Source: DAIDKA01 sp036489445 (GTDB taxonomy: Bacteria; Pseudomonadota; Gammaproteobacteria; Steroidobacterales; Steroidobacteraceae). From it: 39,817 nucleotides of DNA. The position numbers and the translations under genes were made by a program. Location of the stretch: positions 1 through 39,817 of the forward strand of contig DASXFV010000088.1 of NCBI GenBank assembly GCA_036489445.1, read 5' to 3'. Of this stretch, positions 7,210-16,202 are shown one piece after another. Under the pieces are notes generated by a model. That model did no database searches and was not told the origin of the DNA. It saw nothing but the letters and a program-made list of their open reading frames with translations. Position 1 is the stretch's first letter. Every line of letters begins with the position of its first letter.

Positions 7210-10097
7210 CAAACACACGATCTGGCTGGGCCCTGTCACTGCTGGCTTGCGCGTGGCTGCTGCCCGCGCTGGCACAAGGCGCATCGGATGAGGCCAAACC
7301 CGATCTGCATTCGACCCCGGCGGCCCAGCCGGCGACCCTGGCACACCAGGCCACCGCTGCGGAAGGCAACCCGGATTGGTCCGGCACGCTGGAACGCATT
7401 GTCGGCAGCGTCGTCGCCATCAACATCGACGAGGTGCGCGCGTTTGATACGGAATGGAATGCCACGGCCCAGGCCACTGGCTTCGTGGTGGACGCGGAGC
7501 GCGGTCTGATCCTGACCAATCGCCATGTGGTGACCCCCGGACCGGTGACGGCCGAAGCGACGTTCCTTAACCGTGAGGAAGTGCAGCTGTATCCGGTATA
7601 CCGCGACCCGGTACACGACTTCGGCCTCTATCACTATGATCCGTCGAAACTGCATTTCATCAAACCCAAGGCGTTGCCGCTGTATCCGGAAGGCGCCAAG
7701 GTTGGAACGGAGATCCGCGTCATCGGCAACAATGCCGGTGAGCAGCTGTCGATTCTCGCCGGCACCCTGGCGCGGCTGGATCGCGATGCACCGGTGTACG
7801 GTCTGTACAAGTACAACGACTTCAACACGTTCTATCTGCAGGCCGCATCCGGCACGTCGGGGGGATCCTCGGGCTCACCGGTCGTGGATATCCGCGGCCG
7901 CGTCATCGCTTTGAATGCCGGTGGCGCCACGGGTGCGGCATCCAGCTTCTATCTGCCCCTGGGGCGCGTGCGCCGCGCACTGGAACTGATCCAGCAGGGC
8001 AAACCCGTCACGCGCGGCACGCTGTCAACGGATTTCAGCTACACGCCCTACGACGAGCTGGAGCGCTTGGGATTATCTGCGGCGACCGAGACGGAGGTGC
8101 GCGGCGCGTTCCCCGCCCTGACCGGCATGCTGGTGGTCAGCGAAGTGCTGCCGGGCTCGCCCAGCAGCGGTGTCCTGCAGCCGGGCGACATCCTGGTGCG
8201 CGTCAACGGCCACTACGTCACGCAGTTTGAGCCGCTGGAGGCGCTGCTCGATGACAACGTCGGCGGCATGGTGGAACTGTCCCTGGAGCGCGGGGGCCGG
8301 AGCATCACCGCGAAACTGCCCATCACGGACCTGAACGCCATCACCCCGGACTCGTACCTGCAGTTCGGCGACGGGGTGCTCAACAACCTCTCCTACGAGC
8401 TGGCGCGGCAGTTCAATGTCCCCGTGAAGGGTGTGTACGTGGCAAATCCCGGCTATGCCCTGGGCGCGGCGGGCATCGCCCGCGGTTCGGTGATCGTGGC
8501 GATGAACTCCAAACCGGTGGCCAACCTGGATGACCTGCAGAGCATCCTGGACACATTGGGCGATGGCGCGCGAGCCACGGTGCGGTATTTCGCGCTGGAT
8601 GATCCACGCAGCACGCAGCTACGCTCCTTCAGGATGGACCGCAGATGGTTTCTGTCCGGCCGTTGCCGCCGCGATGATCATGTGGGCCTGTGGAATTGCG
8701 CAGATCTGCCCCCTGCGGCACCCGCAGCGCCGCCCGCGCCGGCCTCCACTGCGCTGCCCGCCTATACTGATCCGCGGCTGAAGAAGCTCACTCCTTCGCT
8801 GGTGTTTGTGACGTACGACATGCCGTATTCGGTTTCCGGCGTCACTGAAACCAGCTTCCATGGCACCGGACTGGTGGTGGATGCCGCGCGCGGACTCGTG
8901 GTCGTGGACCGCAATACCGTGCCGGTATCCGTGGGCGATGTGCAGATCACTTTCGCCGGCACGCTCCAGGTGCCCGGGCGCGTCGTGTATGTGAATCCGC
9001 TGCACAATCTTTCGGTGGTCGCCTATGACCCGGCCCTCATCGGTAACACGCCGGTGAAGAGCGCAACGCTGGCTCCAGGAGAGCTGCGCGAGCGCAACCC
9101 GGTGTGGGTGGTCGGCCTGAGTGCGGACGGTCAGCCGCACACCCGCGGCACCGAGATCGCCAGTGTTGATCCGCTGGCCCTGCCGTTGTCGCGTTCCATG
9201 CGTTTCCGCGACACCAATCTGGATGTCGCGCAGCTGGTGAATCCGCCCACGGACTATGACGGGGTACTGTCGAATGCGGCTGGGGAGGTGGTGGGCCTTT
9301 GGTCCAGCTACGCGGTGGAGAGCGGCCGCGACCTGACACAGGAGAATCGCGGCGTGCCCATCGATGTGGTGGCCACCATGCTCGATCACATCCATGCTGG
9401 CACGCCTCTGCACAGCCTTGAGACTGAATTGGTGCCGCTGCAGTTGGCCGATGCGCGCCAGCTGGGGCTGTCGGATGGCTGGCTGACGAAGCTGGAACAG
9501 CATGATGCCACCGAGCGCCAGGCGCTGATGGTGGTGCGCATGGTCGGTGGCTCCAACGCGGCCAGCCTGCTGCAGCAGGGTGACATCCTGCTCGCGATCG
9601 ACGGCAAGACCGTCACCCGCTTCGAGGAGGTGGAACACGCGGTTGCCGATGCGCCCACGGTCCGCGTCACGGTATGGCGGGCCAGTGCGCCGGTGGACCT
9701 GACGGTGCAGACCGCGGCGTTGAACGGCCTGGACATTGACCGGGTGGTGCAGTGGGCCGGAGCCACGCTGCAGGCGCCGCAACGGGCGATCGCCGCGCAA
9801 CGCGGCATCGCCCCTTCGGGCGTCTACGTCGCCTTCTTCACTTATGGTTCTCCCTCGGCGCGCTATGGGCTGTATCCGGGCCGCCGCATTGTCGAAGTGG
9901 ATGGCGTGCCCACACCTGACCTGGACGCCTTCCTCAAGGCCGTGAGCGGGCGGCCGGATCGGGCCTCGCTGCGACTGAAGACATTGAATTGGAACGACGC
10001 GGCCGAGGTCATCACCCTGAAGCTCGACAAGCATTACTTCCCGGCGTACGAGGTGCGGCGCACGGCAGGGGGATGGGAGCGCCGGCTGCTGGAGTAG
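7206..10097 (+). CDS. Nma111/Ynm3-like tandem HtrA serine protease with PDZ domains
   Basis: A 963-residue exported protein with a signal peptide (residues 1-25, cleavage after ALAQGA or nearby). The first trypsin-like domain has a full triad: His107 in NRHVV, Asp138 in DPVHDFG and Ser224 in SSGSPVV. A PDZ domain follows (about 300-370), then a second PDZ-like segment (about 400-465). A second protease-like domain (about 530-730) has lost the triad: VDRNTV, PLHNLS and YDGVLSN stand at the His, Asp and Ser positions. More PDZ-like sequence and a terminal AYEVRR complete it. This double-protease plan, with linker motifs such as ITRGTL-like PVTRGTLSTDF and RRDDHVGLW, is that of fungal Nma111. 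Translation is coupled to dgkA. A quality-control role in the periplasm is inferred. Confidence 0.85.
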   Translation: MTNTRSGWALSLLACAWLLPALAQGASDEAKPDLHSTPAAQPATLAHQATAAEGNPDWSGTLERIVGSVVAINIDEVRAFDTEWNATAQATGFVVDAERGLILTNRHVVTPGPVTAEATFLNREEVQLYPVYRDPVHDFGLYHYDPSKLHFIKPKALPLYPEGAKVGTEIRVIGNNAGEQLSILAGTLARLDRDAPVYGLYKYNDFNTFYLQAASGTSGGSSGSPVVDIRGRVIALNAGGATGAASSFYLPLGRVRRALELIQQGKPVTRGTLSTDFSYTPYDELERLGLSAATETEVRGAFPALTGMLVVSEVLPGSPSSGVLQPGDILVRVNGHYVTQFEPLEALLDDNVGGMVELSLERGGRSITAKLPITDLNAITPDSYLQFGDGVLNNLSYELARQFNVPVKGVYVANPGYALGAAGIARGSVIVAMNSKPVANLDDLQSILDTLGDGARATVRYFALDDPRSTQLRSFRMDRRWFLSGRCRRDDHVGLWNCADLPPAAPAAPPAPASTALPAYTDPRLKKLTPSLVFVTYDMPYSVSGVTETSFHGTGLVVDAARGLVVVDRNTVPVSVGDVQITFAGTLQVPGRVVYVNPLHNLSVVAYDPALIGNTPVKSATLAPGELRERNPVWVVGLSADGQPHTRGTEIASVDPLALPLSRSMRFRDTNLDVAQLVNPPTDYDGVLSNAAGEVVGLWSSYAVESGRDLTQENRGVPIDVVATMLDHIHAGTPLHSLETELVPLQLADARQLGLSDGWLTKLEQHDATERQALMVVRMVGGSNAASLLQQGDILLAIDGKTVTRFEEVEHAVADAPTVRVTVWRASAPVDLTVQTAALNGLDIDRVVQWAGATLQAPQRAIAAQRGIAPSGVYVAFFTYGSPSARYGLYPGRRIVEVDGVPTPDLDAFLKAVSGRPDRASLRLKTLNWNDAAEVITLKLDKHYFPAYEVRRTAGGWERRLLE

Positions 10098-10150
10098 CGT
10101 CCACGCAACAGTTTGCGCGCACAAAGGGCGGCCGGCAGCCCAGGCCTTGC

Positions 10151-10156
10151 TAGAAT
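10151..10156 (+). promoter_or_regulatory. Extended -10 box of a leaderless tsaC promoter
   Basis: TGCTAGAAT gives an extended -10 (hexamer TAGAAT). It ends 7 bases before the ATG at 10164, with no ribosome binding sequence between them. Confidence 0.55.
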
Positions 10157-10163
10157 TCGCCCC

Positions 10164-11180
10164 ATGGTCAAGGTTGTCCGGGCTAGTCAGGTTGATATCG
10201 ATGCTGCCGTGCAGGCGCTGCGCGACGGTGATCTGGTCGCGTTTCCGACTGAAACGGTCTATGGGTTGGGCGCGAATGCGCAGAACCCCGCGGCAGTGCG
10301 CAAGATCTTCGATGCCAAGGGCCGCCCGCTTCATCACCCGGTGATCGTGCACCTGGATAGCCCGAAGTTCCTGCATCGCTGGGTTTGCGAGGTGCCCGCC
10401 GTGGCCACCAAGCTGGCCGAGCGTTTCTGGCCCGGTCCCATGACGCTGGTCATGCCGCGCGCCTCCAATGTGCATGACATCGTCACGGGCGGTCAGGACA
10501 CGGTGGCGATCCGCGTGCCCGCGCATCCCATGGCGCAGCAGTTGCTGACCGCCTTCGGGGGTGGCATCGCCGCCCCCTCCGCCAATCGTTTCGGCCGTTT
10601 GAGTCCCACCCGCGCCGAGCATGTCCGCGATGAGCTGGGCGATGCGGTGCGGGTGGTACTGGACGGCGGGGAGAGCCAGCTCGGCCTGGAGTCCACCATC
10701 GTCTCCTGTATCGGTGACACCGTGCGGTTGCTGCGACCCGGGGCGGTGACCGCCAGCCAGCTGCGCGAGGTGGCGCCGAATCTCATCATTGGTGCGGATG
10801 CCTTCAGCTCCCGGGTACCCGGAAGCCTGCCTTCGCACTACGCACCGACCACGCCGCTGAACATCGTCCCATCCGGCGAGATCGATGCGCGGGCCAGTGC
10901 GGCCTCCAGCGGCGGCAAGCGCATCGCCGTGCTGGCGCAGCGGCTGCCGTTGAAGTCCCATGCCTATGTGACCTGGGTGAACGCCGGGCGCCGCCCCGAT
11001 CAATACGCGCATGACCTGTACGCCAACCTGCGGGCGCTCGATACCGCGGGTTGCCAGCAGATCCTGGTTCAGGATGTGCCCGAGGGGGAACGCTGGGATG
11101 CCGTGCGCGATCGACTGCTGCGCGCAGCGACGCGGGTCACCGAAGGCGATGACTCCGGCGCCAGCGCCGTGCTCCCTTAA
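10164..11180 (+). CDS. tsaC: L-threonylcarbamoyladenylate synthase, Sua5 type
   Basis: Makes threonylcarbamoyl-AMP from threonine, bicarbonate and ATP for the t6A37 modification of ANN-reading tRNAs. The 338-residue product is the long Sua5 form. It has a YrdC catalytic domain (about 1-205) with FPTETVYGLGANA, KIFDAKGRPLHHP, PSANRFGRLSPT and GLESTIVS. A linker with SLPSHYAPTTPL and a C-terminal Sua5 domain (about 235-330) follow. The ATG at 10164 was preferred over an upstream in-frame start because the promoter -10 lies between them. It stands 66 bases after the protease gene. Confidence 0.92.
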   Translation: MVKVVRASQVDIDAAVQALRDGDLVAFPTETVYGLGANAQNPAAVRKIFDAKGRPLHHPVIVHLDSPKFLHRWVCEVPAVATKLAERFWPGPMTLVMPRASNVHDIVTGGQDTVAIRVPAHPMAQQLLTAFGGGIAAPSANRFGRLSPTRAEHVRDELGDAVRVVLDGGESQLGLESTIVSCIGDTVRLLRPGAVTASQLREVAPNLIIGADAFSSRVPGSLPSHYAPTTPLNIVPSGEIDARASAASSGGKRIAVLAQRLPLKSHAYVTWVNAGRRPDQYAHDLYANLRALDTAGCQQILVQDVPEGERWDAVRDRLLRAATRVTEGDDSGASAVLP

Positions 11181-11219
11181 GATCGCCCAGACCGCTCCAT
11201 CATCCTAGCGAGAGCCTCC

Positions 11220-12407
11220 ATGCCGACCCGTACGCGCACGCTGCGCTTTGTCGATCCGTTTCAACCCGCGCAGATCCGGCGTCTGGTGGCCGAGTTTGGC
11301 TCACCGCTGCTGATCATCGACTGCGAGCGGGTCCGGGCGCAGCTGCGAAAGCTGAAGAAGGCCTTGCCCAAGGTCGATTTGCACTACGCCTTGAAGCCCC
11401 TGCCGCATCCGGCGGTGGTTCAGGTGGTGATGGCAGAGGGCGGTTATCTGGATCTGGCGACCACCGGTGAGGTGCAATTGGTGAAGCGCCTGGGCGCAAG
11501 TCCCGAGCGCTGTATCCACACGCACCCCATCAAACGCGCGCAGGACATCCGCAACGCCATGGAATTTGGTGTGCGCACCTTTGTCGCCGACAATCCGGAT
11601 GAAGTGCGCAAGTTCGCCCGCCTGGGCGAGCGCGCGCGCCTGCTGCTGCGGGTATCCTTCCGCAGTCCCGGTGCCGTGTGTGATCTGTCGCGCAAGTTCG
11701 GCTGCGATCCGGAGCACTTCCTGGAGCTGGCGCGCGGGGCTGCAAGTCTGGGCGTGGATGTCCAGGGCATCTCCTTCCACGTAGGTTCACAGGCCCCCGA
11801 TCCGGCCAAGCATGTCGAGGCCATCGAGGCCTGTGCCAAACTCATCGCGGCGGCCCGTCGCGAGAAGCTCGGCACGCTGGATACGCTGGATATCGGGGGC
11901 GGCTTCCCCATCGACTATGGCTTACCCGTGCCGGACATCGCGCGCTTCTGCGCGCCCATCCGCCAGCAGCTGGTGAAGCTGCCCGGGCGCATCCGCGTCA
12001 TCGCGGAGCCGGGACGCTTCATTGCCGGTCCCGCCGCCATTGGCGTCGCCAGCGTCATGGGCCGCGCGCAGCGCGAGGGTCACTGGTGGTACTACCTGGA
12101 TGATGGTCTGTACGGCTCCTACAGCGGCCAGCTGTATGACCACGCCCGCTACCCGGTGGAGCCGCTGCGCGAAGGCGCACACCGGCTGCCGTCGGTGCTG
12201 GCCGGCCCCACCTGCGACAGCATCGATGTGATCGCCGAGAACCTGATGCTGCCGAAGCTGGAGGTCGGGGATCTCATTGTCGGGCGCGCCATGGGCGCCT
12301 ATACCTGGGCCAGCGCTTCGGAGTTCAACTTCTTTCCCCGCGCAACCGTGGTATCCGTGAATATGACGGCCGCGGATCACGGCACGGTGATCCCGGTTCC
12401 TCCCTAG
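11220..12407 (+). CDS. Ornithine decarboxylase-like PLP enzyme (fold III)
   Basis: A 395-residue alanine-racemase-fold decarboxylase of the ornithine/diaminopimelate/arginine group, probably making putrescine. Motifs seen are the PLP lysine in HYALKPLP (about residue 59), HVGSQ, GGGFPIDYG, the phosphate-binding EPGRF, and the substrate and active-site segments DDGLYGSYSG and GPTCDSIDVI with the catalytic Cys. The length and GPTCDS motif favour ornithine decarboxylase over LysA. GAGAG a few bases before the ATG serves as a weak ribosome binding site. The exact substrate (ornithine or lysine) is not fixed by the sequence. Confidence 0.85.
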   Translation: MPTRTRTLRFVDPFQPAQIRRLVAEFGSPLLIIDCERVRAQLRKLKKALPKVDLHYALKPLPHPAVVQVVMAEGGYLDLATTGEVQLVKRLGASPERCIHTHPIKRAQDIRNAMEFGVRTFVADNPDEVRKFARLGERARLLLRVSFRSPGAVCDLSRKFGCDPEHFLELARGAASLGVDVQGISFHVGSQAPDPAKHVEAIEACAKLIAAARREKLGTLDTLDIGGGFPIDYGLPVPDIARFCAPIRQQLVKLPGRIRVIAEPGRFIAGPAAIGVASVMGRAQREGHWWYYLDDGLYGSYSGQLYDHARYPVEPLREGAHRLPSVLAGPTCDSIDVIAENLMLPKLEVGDLIVGRAMGAYTWASASEFNFFPRATVVSVNMTAADHGTVIPVPP

Positions 12408-12439
12408 GGGTGTCGTCGGTACGACCTGCAGCCGCGGGA

Positions 12440-12445
12440 TATACT
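12440..12445 (+). promoter_or_regulatory. -10 box before the HIT/ABC operon
   Basis: TATACT ends 6 bases before an in-frame GTG at 12452 and 27 bases before the ATG at 12473. It could drive either a leaderless transcript starting at the GTG or a short-leader transcript using GGAGAG before the ATG. Confidence 0.5.
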
Positions 12446-12472
12446 TTGGTTGTGGGTGTGGAGAGCAGCGCG

Positions 12473-12979
12473 ATGAAGAGCGAAAAACCGGAAGTCCAGA
12501 CCGCGATTCACCACCAGGTCGCGGCAGCCCGGGAAGGCAAGGATCCACGAGTGGCAGCCAAGCTGAGCTCCGGTTGGGTGGTATTTGGCGAACGCCAGTT
12601 CGTGAACGGCTATGTGCTGCTGTTGCCCGACCCGGTGGTTCCGACCCTCAACGCATTGGGGGCGCAGGAGCGTGGCCAGTTCCTGCTGGACATGGCCCGC
12701 CTGGGCGATGCGCTGTTGAAGGTCACCCATGCGCTGCGCATCAATTACGCCATCCTCGGCAATCTCGAACCCGCCCTGCATGCGCATGTGATTCCCCGCT
12801 ATGCGGATGAACCGGAGGCGTTGCGCACCGCCCACCCGTGGGCGCATGACTGGCAGGCTGCACCGTTGTTTGATCGCATCGAACATGCGGCTCTTGGCGA
12901 ATCCCTGCGCCGCGAGCTCACGCGCATGGGCGCGGCACGGCCCATGCGTTATGACCCAGGTGCCAATGCCGCGTGCTGA
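12473..12979 (+). CDS. HIT family hydrolase
   Basis: A 168-residue histidine-triad nucleotide-binding protein. The HIT motif is reduced to HAHVIPRY near residues 104-111, giving His-x-His but not the full HxHxH, as in some diadenosine-tetraphosphate-hydrolase-like and proteobacterial HIT proteins. LLLPDPVVPTLNAL upstream matches the family's central strand. The ATG at 12473 has GGAGAG about 7 bases upstream. A GTG at 12452 would add 7 residues and make the message leaderless. The 3' end overlaps the ABC ATPase by 7 bases. Substrate unknown. Confidence 0.8.
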   Translation: MKSEKPEVQTAIHHQVAAAREGKDPRVAAKLSSGWVVFGERQFVNGYVLLLPDPVVPTLNALGAQERGQFLLDMARLGDALLKVTHALRINYAILGNLEPALHAHVIPRYADEPEALRTAHPWAHDWQAAPLFDRIEHAALGESLRRELTRMGAARPMRYDPGANAAC

Positions 12980-13635
12980 TCCTGGAGTCGGTCACTCGCA
13001 GCTTCGGGGCCGGTGTGGATCGGCGCTGCGTTCTGGATGGGGTCAGCGTCAGCATCGCCGCGGCCAGTGAGACGGCCATCATCGGCCGCAGCGGCTCCGG
13101 CAAGTCCACCCTGCTCAATCTCATCAGCGGCATTGACCGGCCCGACTCCGGACGGGTGCTCTTTGACGGCCTGGATTTGAGTGGCATGGCAGAACCTGAG
13201 CGCACGGTGTTCCGGCGCCGCAAGGTGGGCTTCGTGTACCAGTTCTTCAACTTACTGCCGACGCTGGATGTGGAGGAGAACGTGCGGCTGGTGCTGTCGC
13301 TGGATGGCGTGGGCGCTGCTGATGCGCGGCGCCGCAGCCGGGCAATGCTGGCCCGCGTGGGGCTGGGCGATCGCCTGCACACACCCGTGGATGTGCTCTC
13401 CGGGGGTGAGCAGCAGCGGGTGGCATTGGCGCGCGCCCTGGTGCATGAGCCGGTGCTGTTGCTGGCGGATGAGCCCACGGGCAATCTCGATGACGCTACG
13501 GCCGCGCAGCTCGCGCCGCTGTTGCGTGAGTTGGCGCGGGAGCGCGGCGCGACCGTGGTGCTGGCGACGCATGATCGACAGCTTGCCGCGGGTGCGGATC
13601 GTTGCCTGACACTGCGCGCGGGACAGCTGCAGTAA
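12973..13635 (+). CDS. ABC transporter ATPase (LolD/MacB/AttE type)
   Basis: A 220-residue ATPase that powers the FtsX-type permease encoded next. It has Walker A GRSGSGKST (about residues 36-44), a Q-loop at YQFFNLLPTLDV, the signature LSGGEQQRVALARAL, Walker B LLLADEPTGNLD and the H-loop ATHD. This is the pattern of the LolD/MacB subfamily, which works by mechanotransmission rather than classical import. It starts with GTG, overlapping the HIT gene, and ends 5 bases before the permease. Confidence 0.92.
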   Translation: MLILESVTRSFGAGVDRRCVLDGVSVSIAAASETAIIGRSGSGKSTLLNLISGIDRPDSGRVLFDGLDLSGMAEPERTVFRRRKVGFVYQFFNLLPTLDVEENVRLVLSLDGVGAADARRRSRAMLARVGLGDRLHTPVDVLSGGEQQRVALARALVHEPVLLLADEPTGNLDDATAAQLAPLLRELARERGATVVLATHDRQLAAGADRCLTLRAGQLQ

Positions 13636-13640
13636 ACGAC

Positions 13641-16196
13641 ATGGGCATGCTGTGGTCGGCGAGCTTCCGCCATCTGTTGCGCCACCCGCTGCAGCTGCTG
13701 CTCGCCTTGGTGGGACTGGCGCTGGGCGTGGCCACCATCGTCGCGGTGGATGTCGCCACCGGCAGCGCGGCCCGCGCCTTTGAGCTGTCACTGGCCGCAG
13801 TAGAGGGCCCGGCCACGCATGAACTCGACGGCGGTCCTGGCGGCATCGATGAGACCTGGTATGTGCAACTGGCGCGCACGCTGCACGTCGTGCGCATGAA
13901 TCCTGTGGTCGAAGGGTACGTGACCGTAGGCGACCAGGCGCTGCAACTGCTGGGCGTGGATCTGCTGGCGGCCGCAGGTTTTGCCAGCGGTGATGCCGCT
14001 GCGGCGGCCGGGACCGTGTTCCAGGGTTCTGCAACCGCACTCAATTCAGGCGGCGCACTGGCACAGTGGTTCGCCGGGACGGGGGCGGTGCTGCTGGCGC
14101 GCGACACGGCACAGCAGCTGAATCTGCAACCGGGGGCAAGCTTCGCGGTCGACGCCGGGGGTCACGCACTGCAGGGCCATCTGCAGGGTGTACTGGGTGA
14201 TGCCGGGGGTGGCACGCAGGCGCTCATGCTGGCGGATATCACGACCGCGCAAGAGTGGCTGGGGCTGCAGGGACGATTGACCCGTATAGACCTGCGCGTA
14301 CCGCCCGGGCGTGCCGCGGCCGCGGAACTGCTGCAGCTGTCCCGGGAGCTGCCCGCGGGGGTGACCCTCGCGGTCGCCGCGCAACGCGCCCGCGCGGGTC
14401 TGGATATGACCCGGGCCTTCAACACCAACCTGCGTGCGCTGGGCCTGCTGGCGCTGCTGGTGGGATTGTTCCTGGTCTATGGCACCATGAGTTTCGCCAT
14501 CGTGCAGCGCCGGCGCAGCCTCGGCATCCTGCGCGCCTTGGGCGCCACGCGGTCACAGCTGTTGCGCATCATCCTGCTGGAGGCGACTGGACTCGCCTTG
14601 GTGGGCGGGGGCGTGGGGCTGGCGGCCGGTGCGCTCCTGGGTCACGGCTTGGTGGGCATGGTCGCGCGCACCATCAATGATCTGTACTACGTGGTGGCGG
14701 TCAACAGCGTCGCGTTGCCGGCCGGGGAGCCTCTGCTGGCGATCGGCGCGGCGCTCGCGGTGGCACTGCTGGCGGCGGCCGCACCGGCGCTGGAGGCCGT
14801 CCACAGTGTGCCGCAGCTGACCCTGCGTGCCTCGGTGCTGGAGGGGCGCGCGCGCCGCATCGCCACACTGCTGCTCGCCGTTGCGGCGCTCCTGGCTGTG
14901 GGCTGCGTCGCGATTGTGCTGGTCACGCAGCGCGGCGTACTTGCGGGTTTTGCCGCCCTGGTGCTGGCGATGCTGAGTGTGGCAGCCGCCACCCCCGCGG
15001 TGCTCTACGGTTCGGCCAGTGCGCTGGCCCGCTCGCGACTGTGCACCGCGCCCCCCCTGCGCCTGGCGCTGGGCGGTATCGCCGGCTCCCTGAGCAGAAC
15101 GGGTGTGGCGGTGGCGGCGCTGGCGATGGCGGTGACCGCCATGATCGGCATCAGCATCATGGTCGACAGCTTTCGTGAGTCACTGCGCGACTGGTTGTCG
15201 CAGACACTGCAGGCGGATATTTATGTGGGGGCTCCGGGGCCCGGCTTTGCGCGCCCCGAGCGCCGGCTCGATGCCGCGATAATTGCGGATCTGGAACGGG
15301 TACCGGGGCTGGCAAGCTACAGCGCGAGCCGTCGCGCCATCGTGAATTCGCAGTTCGGGCCGGTGGTGCTGGACGCCATGGACATCACGCCCCGCGGGCC
15401 CGGCGGCATGGATCTGACCGCGGCAACCGCGGACATCTGGGCACGCTTCCAGGAAGGCGCAGTGCTGCTGGCGCAACCGCTGGCCTATCGCCTGAATCTC
15501 AAGGTCGGCTCACAGTTGCAATTGACGACCGCGTTCGGGCCGCGCAGCTTCCGTGTCAGCGGAATATTCCGCGAGTACGGCAATGATCGCGGCAGCGTGC
15601 GCGTCAGCCGTGCGGTCTACCGGCGATTGTGGCGCGATGACTCGGTCAGCACTCTGGCGCTCTATGTTGCTCCCGGCAGCAGCGTCAAAGCCGTGGTCGG
15701 GCGCCTGTACGCGGCAGCCGCCGGACGCCAGGCGCTGCAGGTGGATACTCCTGCGCAGGTGCGCGCCATATCGCTGATGATCTTTGACCGCACCTTCGTC
15801 ATCACCCAGGTGTTGAACTGGCTGGCCGCCGGTGTTGCGGCGGTCGGGCTGCTGAGCGCGCTGCTGGCCTGGCAGCTGGGGCGTGCCCGTGAGCTGGCGT
15901 TGCTGCGGGTATTGGGACTGACGCGGTTCGCTGCCGCCGGGATGATCCTGGCGCAGACCCTGTTCATGGGTGCGGTCGCGCTGCTGGTGGCGCTGCCCGC
16001 CGGCGCGCTGACCGCCTTACTGCTAGTGCGCGTCATCAATCGTCGCGCGTTTGGCTGGCAGATCGACTTGCACCTGCATCCTCAGCAGGTCATCGGCGCC
16101 ATGGCGGTGGCGCTGCTCGCTGCCCTGGTGTCCGGCCTCTACCCGGCCTGGCGCACGGCACATGCACCACTGGTCCAGGACCTGCGAGAGGAGTAG
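13641..16196 (+). CDS. FtsX-like ABC permease, duplicated core (AttF/G type)
   Basis: An 851-residue inner-membrane permease. The first membrane helix (about 14-36) is followed by a large periplasmic domain (about 45-260), and then a first FtsX core (about 265-390, with RRRSLGILRALGATRSQLLR). A second block of helices and periplasmic domain follows, and a second FtsX core (about 725-850, with ELALLRVLGLTRFAAAGM). The duplicated layout means one polypeptide can supply both transmembrane halves. With the preceding ATPase and the following lipoprotein it resembles an AttEFGH system. The substrate is unknown; extraction of a lipid or lipoprotein from the membrane is a reasonable guess. Confidence 0.88.
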   Translation: MGMLWSASFRHLLRHPLQLLLALVGLALGVATIVAVDVATGSAARAFELSLAAVEGPATHELDGGPGGIDETWYVQLARTLHVVRMNPVVEGYVTVGDQALQLLGVDLLAAAGFASGDAAAAAGTVFQGSATALNSGGALAQWFAGTGAVLLARDTAQQLNLQPGASFAVDAGGHALQGHLQGVLGDAGGGTQALMLADITTAQEWLGLQGRLTRIDLRVPPGRAAAAELLQLSRELPAGVTLAVAAQRARAGLDMTRAFNTNLRALGLLALLVGLFLVYGTMSFAIVQRRRSLGILRALGATRSQLLRIILLEATGLALVGGGVGLAAGALLGHGLVGMVARTINDLYYVVAVNSVALPAGEPLLAIGAALAVALLAAAAPALEAVHSVPQLTLRASVLEGRARRIATLLLAVAALLAVGCVAIVLVTQRGVLAGFAALVLAMLSVAAATPAVLYGSASALARSRLCTAPPLRLALGGIAGSLSRTGVAVAALAMAVTAMIGISIMVDSFRESLRDWLSQTLQADIYVGAPGPGFARPERRLDAAIIADLERVPGLASYSASRRAIVNSQFGPVVLDAMDITPRGPGGMDLTAATADIWARFQEGAVLLAQPLAYRLNLKVGSQLQLTTAFGPRSFRVSGIFREYGNDRGSVRVSRAVYRRLWRDDSVSTLALYVAPGSSVKAVVGRLYAAAAGRQALQVDTPAQVRAISLMIFDRTFVITQVLNWLAAGVAAVGLLSALLAWQLGRARELALLRVLGLTRFAAAGMILAQTLFMGAVALLVALPAGALTALLLVRVINRRAFGWQIDLHLHPQQVIGAMAVALLAALVSGLYPAWRTAHAPLVQDLREE

Positions 16197-16202
16197 TCGT
16201 CA

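Noticed and set aside
8619..11012. Long open frame on the minus strand (797 codons) opposite the Nma111-like and tsaC genes
   Set aside because: It is a GC-rich shadow frame: it crosses two well-supported genes and their junction and shows no recognisable domain.
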